From assembly GCF_018403265.1 (NCBI RefSeq), contig NZ_BOSI01000003.1:484160-548159 (forward strand): a stretch of DNA of 64,000 nucleotides, read 5' to 3'. The position numbers were made by a program, and so were the translations under genes. Shown here one piece after another: positions 55,407-63,913 of the stretch; within the stretch, counting starts at the first letter, position 1; the number at the start of each line of letters is the position of its first letter. Source of the DNA: Paenibacillus sp. J31TS4 (GTDB lineage Bacteria > Bacillota > Bacilli > Paenibacillales > NBRC-103111). The notes under the pieces were generated by a model. That model saw only the letters and a program-made list of their open reading frames with translations, was not told where the DNA came from and made no database searches.

Positions 55407-56528
55407 TTATTTGGAGATGATCGAAAGGGTGGTGTCTTTATCGAAGAAATGCGCGCGGTTCATGTCGAACGCCAGTTGAACGGTGGAGCCTTCTTTCACG
55501 CCGGCGCGGCCGTTTACGCGAGCGATAACGGTGTCCTTGCCCAGGCCTGTGATGTACAGGTTCATCTCGTGGCCGAGGTTCTCCGCTACGTCGATGTTGG
55601 CATTGACAACCGACTTCGGCGAAGCTTCCAGGAAGACCGGCTCTTCGTGGATGTCTTCCGGACGAATGCCGAATACGACTTCCTTGCCGATGTAGCCTTT
55701 TTCCTTCAGAACAGCCGCTTTGGCAGCTGTTACCGCTACGCTAACGCCGTTTGCTTTGAAGACGACGTCTCCGCCTTCTTCCGACAGGTTGCCGTTGATG
55801 AAGTTCATCGACGGCGATCCGATGAAGCCGGCTACGAACATGTTAACCGGATGGTTGTAGATCTCTTCCGGAGTAGCCGCTTGCTGGATGACGCCCTGCT
55901 CCATAACTACGATCCGCTGACCCATCGTCATAGCTTCCGTCTGGTCGTGCGTTACGTAGATGATCGTGGTGCCGAGGCGCTTGTGCAGCTTGCTGATCTC
56001 CGCACGCATCGTTACGCGCAGCTTGGCGTCCAGGTTGGAGAGCGGTTCGTCCATCAGGAACACTTGCGGTTCGCGGACGATCGCACGGCCGAGGGCGACA
56101 CGCTGGCGCTGACCGCCGGAGAGAGCTTTCGGCTTACGGTCGAGCAGGTGCTCGATATCGAGAATTTTGGCGGCAGCGCGTACGCGAGCGTCGATGTCCG
56201 CCTTCTTGAATTTGCGAAGCTTAAGGCCGAAGGCCATGTTCTGGTATACGTTCATATGAGGATAGAGGGCGTAAGACTGGAACACCATCGCGATGTCGCG
56301 GTCCTTCGGAGCGACGTCGTTCACGAGACGGTCGCCGATGTAGAGTTCGCCTTCCGTAATTTCTTCCAGCCCGGCGATCATCCGCAGCGTAGTAGATTTC
56401 CCGCAGCCGGACCCGCCTACGAGTACGATGAATTCTTTATCTTTAATATCAAGGTGGAAGTCTTTAACGGTAGCCTCACTGTTTCCGGGATAGGTCTTCA
56501 CGATATGGTTCAAACGAACGCCTGCCAT
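55407..56528 (-). CDS. msmX: Sugar ABC transporter ATP-binding protein MsmX/UgpC type
   Basis: The 373-residue ATPase has Walker A GGSGCGKS (38 to 45), the Q-loop FQSYALYPHM, signature LSGGQRQRVALGRA, Walker B VFLMDEPLSNLDA and the H-loop VTHDQTEAM. A C-terminal regulatory OB-type domain (VFGIRPEDIHEEPVF) of the MalK/UgpC/MsmX group follows. Such ATPases serve several carbohydrate import systems that lack their own. No permease or binding protein lies nearby, which fits a shared multitask ATPase. AGGAGG lies upstream of the ATG. A PucR-type regulator gene precedes it by 99 bases. Confidence 0.95.
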   Translation of the reverse strand: MAGVRLNHIVKTYPGNSEATVKDFHLDIKDKEFIVLVGGSGCGKSTTLRMIAGLEEITEGELYIGDRLVNDVAPKDRDIAMVFQSYALYPHMNVYQNMAFGLKLRKFKKADIDARVRAAAKILDIEHLLDRKPKALSGGQRQRVALGRAIVREPQVFLMDEPLSNLDAKLRVTMRAEISKLHKRLGTTIIYVTHDQTEAMTMGQRIVVMEQGVIQQAATPEEIYNHPVNMFVAGFIGSPSMNFINGNLSEEGGDVVFKANGVSVAVTAAKAAVLKEKGYIGKEVVFGIRPEDIHEEPVFLEASPKSVVNANIDVAENLGHEMNLYITGLGKDTVIARVNGRAGVKEGSTVQLAFDMNRAHFFDKDTTLSIISK

Positions 56529-56596
56529 GTCCTCATTCCTCCTAAGAAAGTGCTCTTGGTATAATGATATGACCTAATCTTAGCGCAATGCTGCCG

Positions 56597-56614
56597 TTTG
56601 TGACTATGCACAAA
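56597..56614. promoter_or_regulatory. Inverted repeat between the PucR-type gene and msmX
   Basis: TTTGTG-ACTATG-CACAAA is a perfect six-base inverted repeat in the 99-base gap upstream of msmX. It may be an operator; no known factor is assigned. Confidence 0.45.
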
Positions 56615-56627
56615 CCATACAAAAAAA

Positions 56628-57734
56628 TTACGCTCTTTTCGTCACTTTATACAACAAGAGTGCAATCTTGACGAGCACGGCGTCGTGGAACGTCCTGACG
56701 TCGAGGCCGGTTTCCTGCTTGAACTTGTCCAGCCGGTACAGCAACGTATTGCGGTGAATATACAGCCGCTTTGCGGTATCGCTGACGCTGCAGTTCTGGG
56801 CAAAGAACGTCTCCAGCGCCGCAATCATGTCGCCGTCCAGCGAGTGGGCTTCCTTGAAAACGTGCTTGACGAACCCCGTCTTGGCGCCTGGCGGAATCTC
56901 GAAGAACAGCCTTTCCAGCTGGAGCTGCCACGGAAAGTGGACATTCTCCCCCGGATGGTAGGCCTTGCCCAGCTCAACCGCCTCGCGCATCGTCAGGATG
57001 GCCTGCACCAGACTCTCGGCCGGTACGATCGGCATGTGGACCGCTAGATGGCATTCTCCCACCCATTCATTGTCAAGCATCTCAAGCAGGCCCGAACCGA
57101 TCGAAACAAGCGTCTCCTCTATGCTCTCATGCTCCCCCGATTCTCCATCCTCGGCTTCGCTCGCCTCGAGCAGCTCGCTCGAGCCCAGCAGCACCCATTC
57201 TCTCTCGCCCAGCGGAATGACGACCGTCTTCGTCTCGAAGAACGAATCGAGCAGCTTCCCGAGCTCAGAGGCTCCGACGCCGCCCGGGTCGGCGAAGTCT
57301 CCCTGAATCAGGAACGGAATGCTCGCGGTCCCGAAGTCTCCCAGATCGCAATAGGTCTCCGGCATGCTCGGGTACGGCTCCCCCTGCTCGATCCGGTCCA
57401 GCAGCCAATTGCGCAGCAGCAGCCAGCTGTCGACCGGCGCTGCGGCCTTCTCCGCCTCCGATGGGGCAGACTCGCTTTTCCACGTTTCTAGCAGCAGCTC
57501 GACCAGATCTCTCTCGCCTTTTGCAAGCGATTTCTCAACAGCCAGCAGGACGGCCGTCTCCTCGTCCGCCTCGAGAAAGAACAACGTTTCCTTCTCGCTT
57601 GCCACGCTCTTGCTCATCTCTCCGGTGAGGATGTCCTGGGCGGCGATGTTCCACTCTTCGATCGCCATGGCGGCCGGCCGGATTCTTGCCTCCAGCACGG
57701 GCTCCAGGCGTGTTCTTGCCATCTCCCAATTCAT
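56628..57734 (-). CDS. PucR/CdaR-type helix-turn-helix regulator
   Basis: The 368-residue protein ends in the PucR-type helix-turn-helix (FFAQNCSVSDTAKRLYIHRNTLLYRLDKFKQETGLDVRTFHDAVLVKIALLLYK). Before it lies a GGDEF-like linker region (VVIPLGEREWVLLGSSELLE, VGECHLAVHMPIVPAESLVQAI). The N-terminal half is acidic with no recognised sensor domain. Relatives control sugar diacid, purine or amino-acid use. The position just before msmX is conserved-looking and suggests a link to carbohydrate uptake, but this is inference. The ATG at 57734 has GGGAG eleven bases upstream. Confidence 0.8.
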   Translation of the reverse strand: MNWEMARTRLEPVLEARIRPAAMAIEEWNIAAQDILTGEMSKSVASEKETLFFLEADEETAVLLAVEKSLAKGERDLVELLLETWKSESAPSEAEKAAAPVDSWLLLRNWLLDRIEQGEPYPSMPETYCDLGDFGTASIPFLIQGDFADPGGVGASELGKLLDSFFETKTVVIPLGEREWVLLGSSELLEASEAEDGESGEHESIEETLVSIGSGLLEMLDNEWVGECHLAVHMPIVPAESLVQAILTMREAVELGKAYHPGENVHFPWQLQLERLFFEIPPGAKTGFVKHVFKEAHSLDGDMIAALETFFAQNCSVSDTAKRLYIHRNTLLYRLDKFKQETGLDVRTFHDAVLVKIALLLYKVTKRA

Positions 57735-57828
57735 AAGGCGTCTACTCCCAATCCACAGGTAGTTATTCGTCTCCAGGTCTCTTTTACCATCATACCGATG
57801 TCGGGCGGTAATGAAAAGCCTGTCCGGC

Positions 57829-58776
57829 TTACCGGTTGACGAGCAGTACGAGCAGCGACAGCAGAGAGAACAGCGCCCCGATCAGATAGAGGAAGGAGAC
57901 AGTCTGGGTTTGAGTTAGGCCCCATTTCATCAGGGCATGGTGGGTATGAAGCTTGTCCGCCCGGTGCAGGCCCTTATGTTCCTTGAAGCGGCGGGCAAAG
58001 ACGATGACCGTGTCCATGATAGGAACGCCCAGTGCCAGCAGCGGGACGAGAACGGAGAGGAAGGTCGCGCTTTTGAACGCGCCGTGAATCGCGACCAAGG
58101 CGAGTGTGTAGCCGAGGAAGATGGCGCCGGCGTCTCCCATGAAGATTTTGGCGGGATGGAAGTTGTACAGCAGGAACGCGAGACAAGCCCCTGCCAGGAT
58201 GGCCGCAACAACAGCCGAATCGGGCTGGTCCTTCCACAGCGAGATAATCATGAGCGTGATGGAGGAGATCGCCGTGATGCCCGCCGCGAGGCCGTCCACC
58301 CCGTCGATGAAATTGATCATATTCGTAATGCCGAACACCCACGCTGCCGTCGACAGCCAGACGAGCCAGACGGGGAAAAAGAGCATGCCCTGCCCGTAAG
58401 GGTTCGTGATGCCTTCGATGCCGATGCCATACCAAAGGGGGACCGTCGAAGCGATGAGATAAACGAGTAGCCGGGGCCAGACCGGGAATTCCCTGCCCTT
58501 CGATTTGTAATAATCGTCCAAGAGGCCCGTCAGCAGCAGGAGCGTTCCGCCGGTAGCCAGTGCGGCGGTGAAGGACGTCCAGCCTTCCCTGGCGAACAGC
58601 ACCGCCATGAAGCCGAGGTAAATGGCGAGGCCCCCCATAAGCGGGACCGGCGCCTGATGGGCTTTGCGCTTGGTGGGCAGGTCTACGAAGCGGAGCCGAA
58701 GGGCCGCCTTCCGGATAATCGGCACCAGCACCAGCACCGCAAGGAAGCTAGCGGCAAGCGGCCATCCCAGCGTCAT
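57829..58776 (-). CDS. Undecaprenyl-phosphate GlcNAc-1-phosphate transferase (TagO/WecA/MraY family)
   Basis: The 315-residue protein has ten or so membrane spans and the family motifs: KRKAHQAPVPLMGGLAIYLG, the Asp pair LLDDYY, NMINFIDGVDGLAAG, KIFMGDAGAIFLGY and LHTHHALMKWG. It transfers a sugar-1-phosphate from a UDP-sugar to undecaprenyl phosphate and so starts teichoic acid or other cell-wall polymer synthesis. The sequence fits the TagO/WecA side rather than MraY. It starts with ATG at 58776 and stands alone, divergent from the LarA-like gene. Confidence 0.9.
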   Translation of the reverse strand: MTLGWPLAASFLAVLVLVPIIRKAALRLRFVDLPTKRKAHQAPVPLMGGLAIYLGFMAVLFAREGWTSFTAALATGGTLLLLTGLLDDYYKSKGREFPVWPRLLVYLIASTVPLWYGIGIEGITNPYGQGMLFFPVWLVWLSTAAWVFGITNMINFIDGVDGLAAGITAISSITLMIISLWKDQPDSAVVAAILAGACLAFLLYNFHPAKIFMGDAGAIFLGYTLALVAIHGAFKSATFLSVLVPLLALGVPIMDTVIVFARRFKEHKGLHRADKLHTHHALMKWGLTQTQTVSFLYLIGALFSLLSLLVLLVNR

Positions 58777-58919
58777 TGCTCCATCCCCCTTCCCCTTCGA
58801 GCCGTTTTTGTCGGTTCTAGCATACCCGCGGGTAAGGTGCTCTACTCCGGCGGAGCCTTCTTGGATGATCGGCGGATTCGGAGGAAATACTTTGTAGGAC
58901 TGGAAAGGAGGGAACCGAC

Positions 58920-60284
58920 ATGTATCGCTTGCCCTATGGGCGGAAGGAGCTTACGTTCCGCCTGCCGGATGGCCTCCGGCCCACAGTCGTCGCAGGACAT
59001 GCTTGGGACGATTGGATGTCTGCGGAGAGGGACAGAGGCCCGGCAGTTGAGGCAGACGAGGGCATGCCTGCGGAGAGGGGTGGGACCTCGGCTGCGGAGG
59101 AATCGAACGCAGAGCGGCCGGCGGCGTCCCGGCTCATCGCCGAGGCACTGGCAAGCCCGATCGGCTCCCCGCCTCTCCGGGAAGTCGCCCAGGGACGGCA
59201 AAACGCAGTCATCCTCATCAGCGATCTGTCTCGTCTCTGTCCCAGCTACCTCTTCCTAGAGGCGCTGCTGGACGAGCTCAACGCTGGAGGGATTCCCGAC
59301 AGCCGGATCCGCGTGGTCGTGGCGCTGGGGGCCCACCGACGACAGACCGAGTCGGAGCTCGAGCAATTGGCTGGACCCGGCGCTTACCGGCGGGTCCGGG
59401 TGTTGAACCATTCCTCAAACCCGGCCGACTGCGTCCGGCTCGGCGTCACGCGCAGAGGGACGCCTGTGGAGATTAACCGGCTCGTCGCAGAAGCGGATCT
59501 CCGGATCGCCACCGGCAACATCGAGCCGCACCGGCTCGCCGGCATGTCCGGGGGCGCCAAGGCGCTGTTTCCCGGGGTGGCTTCGGTTCCGAGTATTGAA
59601 GCGAACCATTCCTTGTCGATGGCGAACCCGACCTCGCCGGGAACGTTGGACGGAGACGTACGCCGGGACATCGAGGAGATGCTTTCGTTTCTGCCCGTCC
59701 ACTTCCTGTTCAATACCGTCGCCGATCCCCGAAAACGGCTGCTGGCCGCCTTCGCGGGTGACGTGACCGCCGCCCACAGGCGGGGCGTGGAGAAGGCGCG
59801 GGAGCTGTTCTTCGTCCCGGCTGCCGCCTTCGATCTCACCATCGCCTCGGCAGGGGGCCATCCCAAGGATCTGCAGCTGTACCAGGCGATCAAATCGCTG
59901 CAGAATGCCGCCGCCTTCACCAAGCCCGGGGCCCCCATCCTGCTCGCGGCTGAATGCGGGGAGCTGTACGGCAACAACGTCTTTCAGGCTTGGATGGAGG
60001 CCGGCGGGGACCGGCAGGCGGCATTGGAGAAGCTCCGCGGCACCTTCGTGCTCGGCGCCCACAAGTGGGAACAGCTCGACCGCATACTCGCGAAGCATCC
60101 GGTCTATCTGTGTTCCTCGCTGCCCGCCTCCATCGCCGAGCTGATCGGCTGCCGCCCCGTGGCGTCGCTGCAGGAGACGATCGACCGATTGGTTGCGTCG
60201 TTTTCAGGCGAGGCGGGCATCTTGCCCTTTGCCTCGATCACGTTCACCGAGGAGAAGGCCTCTCCTTGGCATGGTCCACGGTGA
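58920..60284 (+). CDS. LarA-like nickel-pincer racemase family protein
   Basis: The 454-residue protein matches the lactate racemase LarA family. It has VILISDLSRLCP (the DxTR-like site, here DLSR), VALGAHRRQTESELEQLAG (GxHxxxxxxE), NHSSNP, TGNIEPHRLAGMSGGAKALFPGVASVPSIEANH with the conserved His and Lys of the cofactor pocket, and SAGGHPKDLQLYQAIKSLQNAAAF. In the family a nickel-pincer nucleotide made by LarB, LarC and LarE is bound. None of those genes lies here. A 35-residue Ala/Glu/Gly-rich insertion after residue 32 is unusual. AAAGGAGGG precedes the ATG. The family includes racemases and epimerases of many 2-hydroxyacids, so lactate is not assured. Confidence 0.85.
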   Translation: MYRLPYGRKELTFRLPDGLRPTVVAGHAWDDWMSAERDRGPAVEADEGMPAERGGTSAAEESNAERPAASRLIAEALASPIGSPPLREVAQGRQNAVILISDLSRLCPSYLFLEALLDELNAGGIPDSRIRVVVALGAHRRQTESELEQLAGPGAYRRVRVLNHSSNPADCVRLGVTRRGTPVEINRLVAEADLRIATGNIEPHRLAGMSGGAKALFPGVASVPSIEANHSLSMANPTSPGTLDGDVRRDIEEMLSFLPVHFLFNTVADPRKRLLAAFAGDVTAAHRRGVEKARELFFVPAAAFDLTIASAGGHPKDLQLYQAIKSLQNAAAFTKPGAPILLAAECGELYGNNVFQAWMEAGGDRQAALEKLRGTFVLGAHKWEQLDRILAKHPVYLCSSLPASIAELIGCRPVASLQETIDRLVASFSGEAGILPFASITFTEEKASPWHGPR

Positions 60285-60331
60285 CGAGGGGTTTTGCAAT
60301 CAAGTCTACATAAGGAAAGAAGGGAAGTCTG

Positions 60332-60727
60332 TTGGATAACTGGACGGATTGGTCGCTTCAACGGTCGGTGGTGCTGTTTGTCGGCCTGGCTTTCCTATTG
60401 GTCGGCATCCAGGTGACGATGTCCCATTACCGGCAAAATTTCCATCACAAGGCGATGTGGGGACCTGTGCTGTCATCGCCGCTATTTTTCCTGTGCGGAG
60501 TCATCCTGGCGATGGTGAGGGTCGGCTGGCTGCAGAGCCTGTTCGCCATTTTGATGGCGCTGGGCGTCCTGTCGGGGCTCGTCGGGTTCTATTACCATTT
60601 CAGGGGCGTGGGCATCCGGGTAGGGGGCTATGAAGCCCGGAACTTCCTAATCGGTCCTCCGATCATCATGCCGCTGGTCTATACGGCCCTGTGCGTGCTC
60701 GGCCTGCTGGCCGTATATAAGGGGTGA
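60332..60727 (+). CDS. Small membrane protein of the GMC dehydrogenase operon
   Basis: The 131-residue protein has four hydrophobic segments (about 13 to 31, 45 to 63, 66 to 85 and 108 to 128) and no signature I can name. The start is TTG at 60332 with GGAAGGGAAG just upstream. It is followed by the subunit-3-like gene with a start six bases after its stop, so it is part of that operon. A role as membrane anchor or electron carrier partner is possible, but no heme-binding CxxCH motif is present. Confidence 0.75.
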   Translation: MDNWTDWSLQRSVVLFVGLAFLLVGIQVTMSHYRQNFHHKAMWGPVLSSPLFFLCGVILAMVRVGWLQSLFAILMALGVLSGLVGFYYHFRGVGIRVGGYEARNFLIGPPIIMPLVYTALCVLGLLAVYKG

Positions 60728-60732
60728 GGCGG

Positions 60733-61329
60733 ATGCAAAAGCAAACCATCTATCCCGACTACAACGTTATGAACAGTAAAGACGAATGGGATGTCCATAC
60801 GAGACAAATCGTCGAGAACCGACTGGTCCCGGTCGAGGACTATTCCTACTTCGGCTGGCCGGAGATCGAAACACTGCGGGCCGTCTGCTCTCTGCTGGTC
60901 GACGATTCCCGGACGGAGATCATCGCTGAGGTACTTCGGCACTTTGACTCCAAGATGACCGAGGCCAAAGGAGAAGGCCAGCGCAAGGCGGGGGTGCCCA
61001 AGGAAGCCCTGCTCGTCCGCAAAGGCCTCCAGGCTCTCGACCAGAGCGCTATGGACCGGTTTCAGCTTCCGTTCCACCAGCTGACCGAGGCGGGCCGCCG
61101 CCAGCTATTGACCGAGCTGGCCGAGGGCCGATTGCCTGCTCAAGGGCTGTGGACGGCGGTGCCGCAGAAGGAGCTCTTTCAAAAACTGCTGATGCTCACG
61201 CTGGAGTCTTACTATTCCCATCCCGCCGTCTGGTCGGAAATCGGGTATGGAGGACCGGCGTACCCGCGCGGCTACGTCCGGGCGGATATCGGCCATCTTG
61301 ATCCATGGGAGGCGAAGCAGCAGCCATGA
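60733..61329 (+). CDS. Gluconate 2-dehydrogenase subunit 3-like protein
   Basis: The protein has about 198 residues. The pattern EIETLRAVCSLLVDD at the start and QKLLMLTLESYYSHPAVWSEIGYGGPAYPRGY near the end is typical of gluconate 2-dehydrogenase subunit 3. In the known enzymes that subunit accompanies a GMC flavoprotein and a cytochrome c. No Tat or Sec signal is visible, unlike proteobacterial members. The ATG at 60733 is preferred to GTG 60724, as GAGG lies just before it. It overlaps the GMC gene by four bases (ATGA), so the two products probably form a complex. Confidence 0.82.
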   Translation: MQKQTIYPDYNVMNSKDEWDVHTRQIVENRLVPVEDYSYFGWPEIETLRAVCSLLVDDSRTEIIAEVLRHFDSKMTEAKGEGQRKAGVPKEALLVRKGLQALDQSAMDRFQLPFHQLTEAGRRQLLTELAEGRLPAQGLWTAVPQKELFQKLLMLTLESYYSHPAVWSEIGYGGPAYPRGYVRADIGHLDPWEAKQQP

Positions 61330-62918
61330 TACAGCGCAAATTTGGCAACGAAGAAGTCGATGCCGTCATCGTAGGAGCCGGAGCGGCGGGAGGCGTGCTG
61401 GCCAAGGAGCTGAGCGAAGCGGGGATGCGGGTCGTTCTCCTCGATGCCGGCCCTTCGCGGGATCCGCAGCGGGATTTTGCCAGCGACGAGCTGGCCATGC
61501 AGAGCCTCGGCTGGGAAGAGACCCGGATTGTGGACGGGCAGAATCCGCTGCAGATGGGACATAACAATTCGGGCCGGGGGCTTGGCGGCGGCACCACCCA
61601 TTTCACGGGCGTGTTCCTTCGCTTCCACGAGTCCGATTTTCGGACCAAGACGCTGGACGGCGTAGGGGAGGATTGGCCGATCACGTATGAGGATTTGGCC
61701 CCCTATTACGACCGGAACGAAAAGGAGCTTGCCGTTTCGGGGCCTCGGCATTTTCCGTGGGGGAGCTTTCACGGACCGTATCCGTACCCGGAGCGCGATC
61801 CGCTTAGCCCCAATGCCTACATGTTCCGGCAGGGGTGCGAGCAGCTGGGCATTCCGAGCGCCGTGGCTCCCCTCGCGATCCTCTCCGCCCCGTTCGAAGG
61901 GCGGCCGCCCTGCATCAACCGGGGCTTTTGCAACCAGGGCTGTATGCCGAATGCGAAGTTCAGCACCCTCATCGTTCATATCCCCAAGGCGGTGAAGGCG
62001 GGGGCCGAGGTACTGCCTGATTGCATGGTGACAGAGATTCTGATGGGCCGGGACGGGCGCGCCAAGGGCGTCGCCTTCGTTCATAACGGCCAGACCTACC
62101 GGCAGCGGGCCAAGCTCGTCATTCTCAGCGCCTTTGTCGTCGAGACGCCCCGTCTCCTGCTGAACTCGGCCAACAACCAGTTTCCCAACGGGCTGGCCAA
62201 CGGCAGCGGATGGGTGGGCAAGGGGATCATGCCCCACAGCAGCCACGATGTGTACGCCCGGTTCCTGGAGGAGATCCGGCTGTACAAAGGAACGCCGGTG
62301 CTTGCAACGACGCAGCATTATTATGCCTCTGATCCGGGGCGCGGGTTCGCCCGCGGTTATTCGCTGCATGCTCATGGTGCCCGGCCTCTCAGCTTCACCA
62401 AGGGAATTGCCGGCTCCCTCGGAGGACCGGTGTGGGGGCGTCGGCTCCGGGAAGCCGCGCTCGATTACAACTTTTACGGGCGGATCACCATGGTCGGCGA
62501 GGTGCTGTCTCAAGAAACGAATCGGGTGACCCTGTCGGACGAAAAGGACGCCCTCGGCCTGCCGCGCGCCAAAGTGACCTTCAGCTACGGGGACAACGAC
62601 CAGAAGCTAATCCGGCATGCCGTCGACTCGATGAAGGCCATCCTCCGGGCGGCCGGAGGGACTCCCGAATACGTCGTGCCCGACACAGCGCACCTGATGG
62701 GCGGCTGCCGGATGGGCACCAACCCGTCCAACTCGGTGACCAATTCGTTCGGGCAGACGCACGAGATCCCGAACCTCTATATCTGCGACGCCAGTCTGTT
62801 CGTCACCTCGAGCGGAGCAAACCCGACCAATACGGTTATGGCTCTGGCGCTGCGCACTGCCGACCACCTCGTAGAGAGAGCCAAGCGCCGGGAGGCCGGC
62901 ACTCCGCTGACCGTCTAA
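61326..62918 (+). CDS. GMC-family FAD-dependent oxidoreductase
   Basis: The 530-residue protein has the N-terminal FAD motif AVIVGAGAAGGVLAKELSEAGMRVVLLDAG, the GLGGGTTHFTGVFLR loop, INRGFCNQGCMPNAKFS (a Cys-rich stretch seen in gluconate/sorbose-type dehydrogenases), and the C-terminal HLMGGCRMG and NPTNTVMALALRTADHL motifs that carry the active-site His/Asn. It oxidises an alcohol or sugar acid; the partner gene points to a gluconate-2-dehydrogenase-like enzyme. The ATG at 61326 overlaps the partner stop. An earlier ATG at 61305 is possible. The substrate and electron acceptor are unproven. Confidence 0.88.
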   Translation: MIQRKFGNEEVDAVIVGAGAAGGVLAKELSEAGMRVVLLDAGPSRDPQRDFASDELAMQSLGWEETRIVDGQNPLQMGHNNSGRGLGGGTTHFTGVFLRFHESDFRTKTLDGVGEDWPITYEDLAPYYDRNEKELAVSGPRHFPWGSFHGPYPYPERDPLSPNAYMFRQGCEQLGIPSAVAPLAILSAPFEGRPPCINRGFCNQGCMPNAKFSTLIVHIPKAVKAGAEVLPDCMVTEILMGRDGRAKGVAFVHNGQTYRQRAKLVILSAFVVETPRLLLNSANNQFPNGLANGSGWVGKGIMPHSSHDVYARFLEEIRLYKGTPVLATTQHYYASDPGRGFARGYSLHAHGARPLSFTKGIAGSLGGPVWGRRLREAALDYNFYGRITMVGEVLSQETNRVTLSDEKDALGLPRAKVTFSYGDNDQKLIRHAVDSMKAILRAAGGTPEYVVPDTAHLMGGCRMGTNPSNSVTNSFGQTHEIPNLYICDASLFVTSSGANPTNTVMALALRTADHLVERAKRREAGTPLTV

Positions 62919-62944
62919 CGGTTCGACCTAATCGGAACCAACGC

Positions 62945-62972
62945 AAAAAAGAGGCCGAACGGCCTCTTTCGT
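62945..62972. terminator. Bidirectional terminator between the GMC gene and the tRNA cluster
   Basis: AAAAAAGAGGCC-GAAC-GGCCTCTTTC ends the rightward operon and, on the minus strand, the tRNA cluster. Confidence 0.9.
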
Positions 62973-62996
62973 GTGTATGTATGCATTTGAAGGGAA

Positions 62997-63072
62997 TGGT
63001 GAGCCATGAAGGACTCGAACCTTCGACACCCTGATTAAAAGTCAGGTGCTCTACCAACTGAGCTAATGGCTC
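62997..63072 (-). tRNA. tRNA-Lys (anticodon TTT)
   Basis: The 76-base cloverleaf has acceptor GAGCCAT/ATGGCTC, anticodon loop CTTTTAA, T-arm GAAGGTTCGAGTCCTTC and an encoded CCA. It is the last tRNA of the cluster. Confidence 0.96.
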
Positions 63073-63081
63073 TTGCAAAAA

Positions 63082-63167
63082 TGGTGGAGGATGATGGATT
63101 CGAACCACCGAACTCGTAAGAGAACAGATTTACAGTCTGCTGCGTTTGGCCACTTCGCTAATCCTCC
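63082..63167 (-). tRNA. tRNA-Tyr (anticodon GTA)
   Basis: The 86-base class II tRNA has acceptor GGAGGAT/ATCCTCC, anticodon loop CTGTAAA, a long variable arm and an encoded CCA. Confidence 0.96.
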
Positions 63168-63188
63168 AGGATCAACCTATTCGGTTAA

Positions 63189-63264
<76 letters not shown>

Positions 63265-63304
63265 GCATATCACCAAGACGGGGCTTGGGCAAAAAAAAAG
63301 AAAG

Positions 63305-63381
63305 TGGCGGAGCCGACGGGATTCGAACCCGCGGTCTCCTGCGTGACAGGCAGGCATGTTAGGCCTCTACACCACGGCTCC
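63305..63381 (-). tRNA. tRNA-Asp (anticodon GTC)
   Basis: The 77-base cloverleaf has acceptor GGAGCCG/CGGCTCC, discriminator G, anticodon loop CTGTCAC and an encoded CCA. Confidence 0.96.
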
Positions 63382-63396
63382 GCGCCTAGGTAAAAC

Positions 63397-63472
<76 letters not shown>

Positions 63473-63477
63473 ATAAG

Positions 63478-63553
63478 TGGTGGACGCTGACGGGATCGAA
63501 CCGCCGACCCTCTGCTTGTAAGGCAGATGCTCTCCCAGCTGAGCTAAGCGTCC
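63478..63553 (-). tRNA. tRNA-Val (anticodon TAC)
   Basis: The 76-base cloverleaf has acceptor GGACGCT/AGCGTCC, anticodon loop CTTACAA and an encoded CCA. Confidence 0.96.
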
Positions 63554-63618
63554 TTGTTGCAATTATTAGCAATCTTACCACATCTTCTATGTAGGAACAA
63601 GATGTTAAGGTTGTTAAG

Positions 63619-63692
63619 TAGCGGCGGAGGGGATCGAACCCCCGACCTCACGGGTATGAACCGTACGCTCTAGCCAGCTGAGCTACACCGCC
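63619..63692 (-). tRNA. tRNA-Met (anticodon CAT), no encoded CCA
   Basis: The 74-base gene has acceptor GGCGGTG/CGCCGCT, discriminator A and anticodon loop TTCATAC. The following bases are CTT, not CCA, so this tRNA needs CCA addition after transcription. The acceptor and T-arm look like the elongator type rather than the initiator. Confidence 0.93.
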
Positions 63693-63709
63693 TTAACAGG
63701 AATAATAAC

Positions 63710-63800
63710 TGGCGGAGAGAGAGGGATTCGAACCCTCGCACCGCTTACGCAGTCTAACCCCTTAGCAGAGGGTCCCCTTGAGCCACTTGGGTATCTCTCC
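63710..63800 (-). tRNA. tRNA-Ser (anticodon GCT)
   Basis: The 91-base class II tRNA has acceptor GGAGAGA/TCTCTCC, discriminator G, anticodon loop CTGCTAA, a long variable arm and an encoded CCA. It is the first tRNA after the 23S gene. Confidence 0.96.
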
Positions 63801-63913
63801 AAGATTATTCCTTGAAAACTAGATGCGAAGTTTTGTTCATTCTTTAGTTGGGGCCCCCGGCAAGTATTCGGATTCTGCTTCGTCAGCATCATCTTCACTT
63901 GGTGGGGTGTTTT
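63801..63913 (-). other. Spacer between 23S rRNA and tRNA-Ser, no 5S gene
   Basis: About 113 bases separate the 23S end from tRNA-Ser. The stretch contains CCTTGAAAACTAGATGCGAA on the plus strand, a motif like those in rRNA spacers of Bacilli, but no 5S rRNA. Confidence 0.7.
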
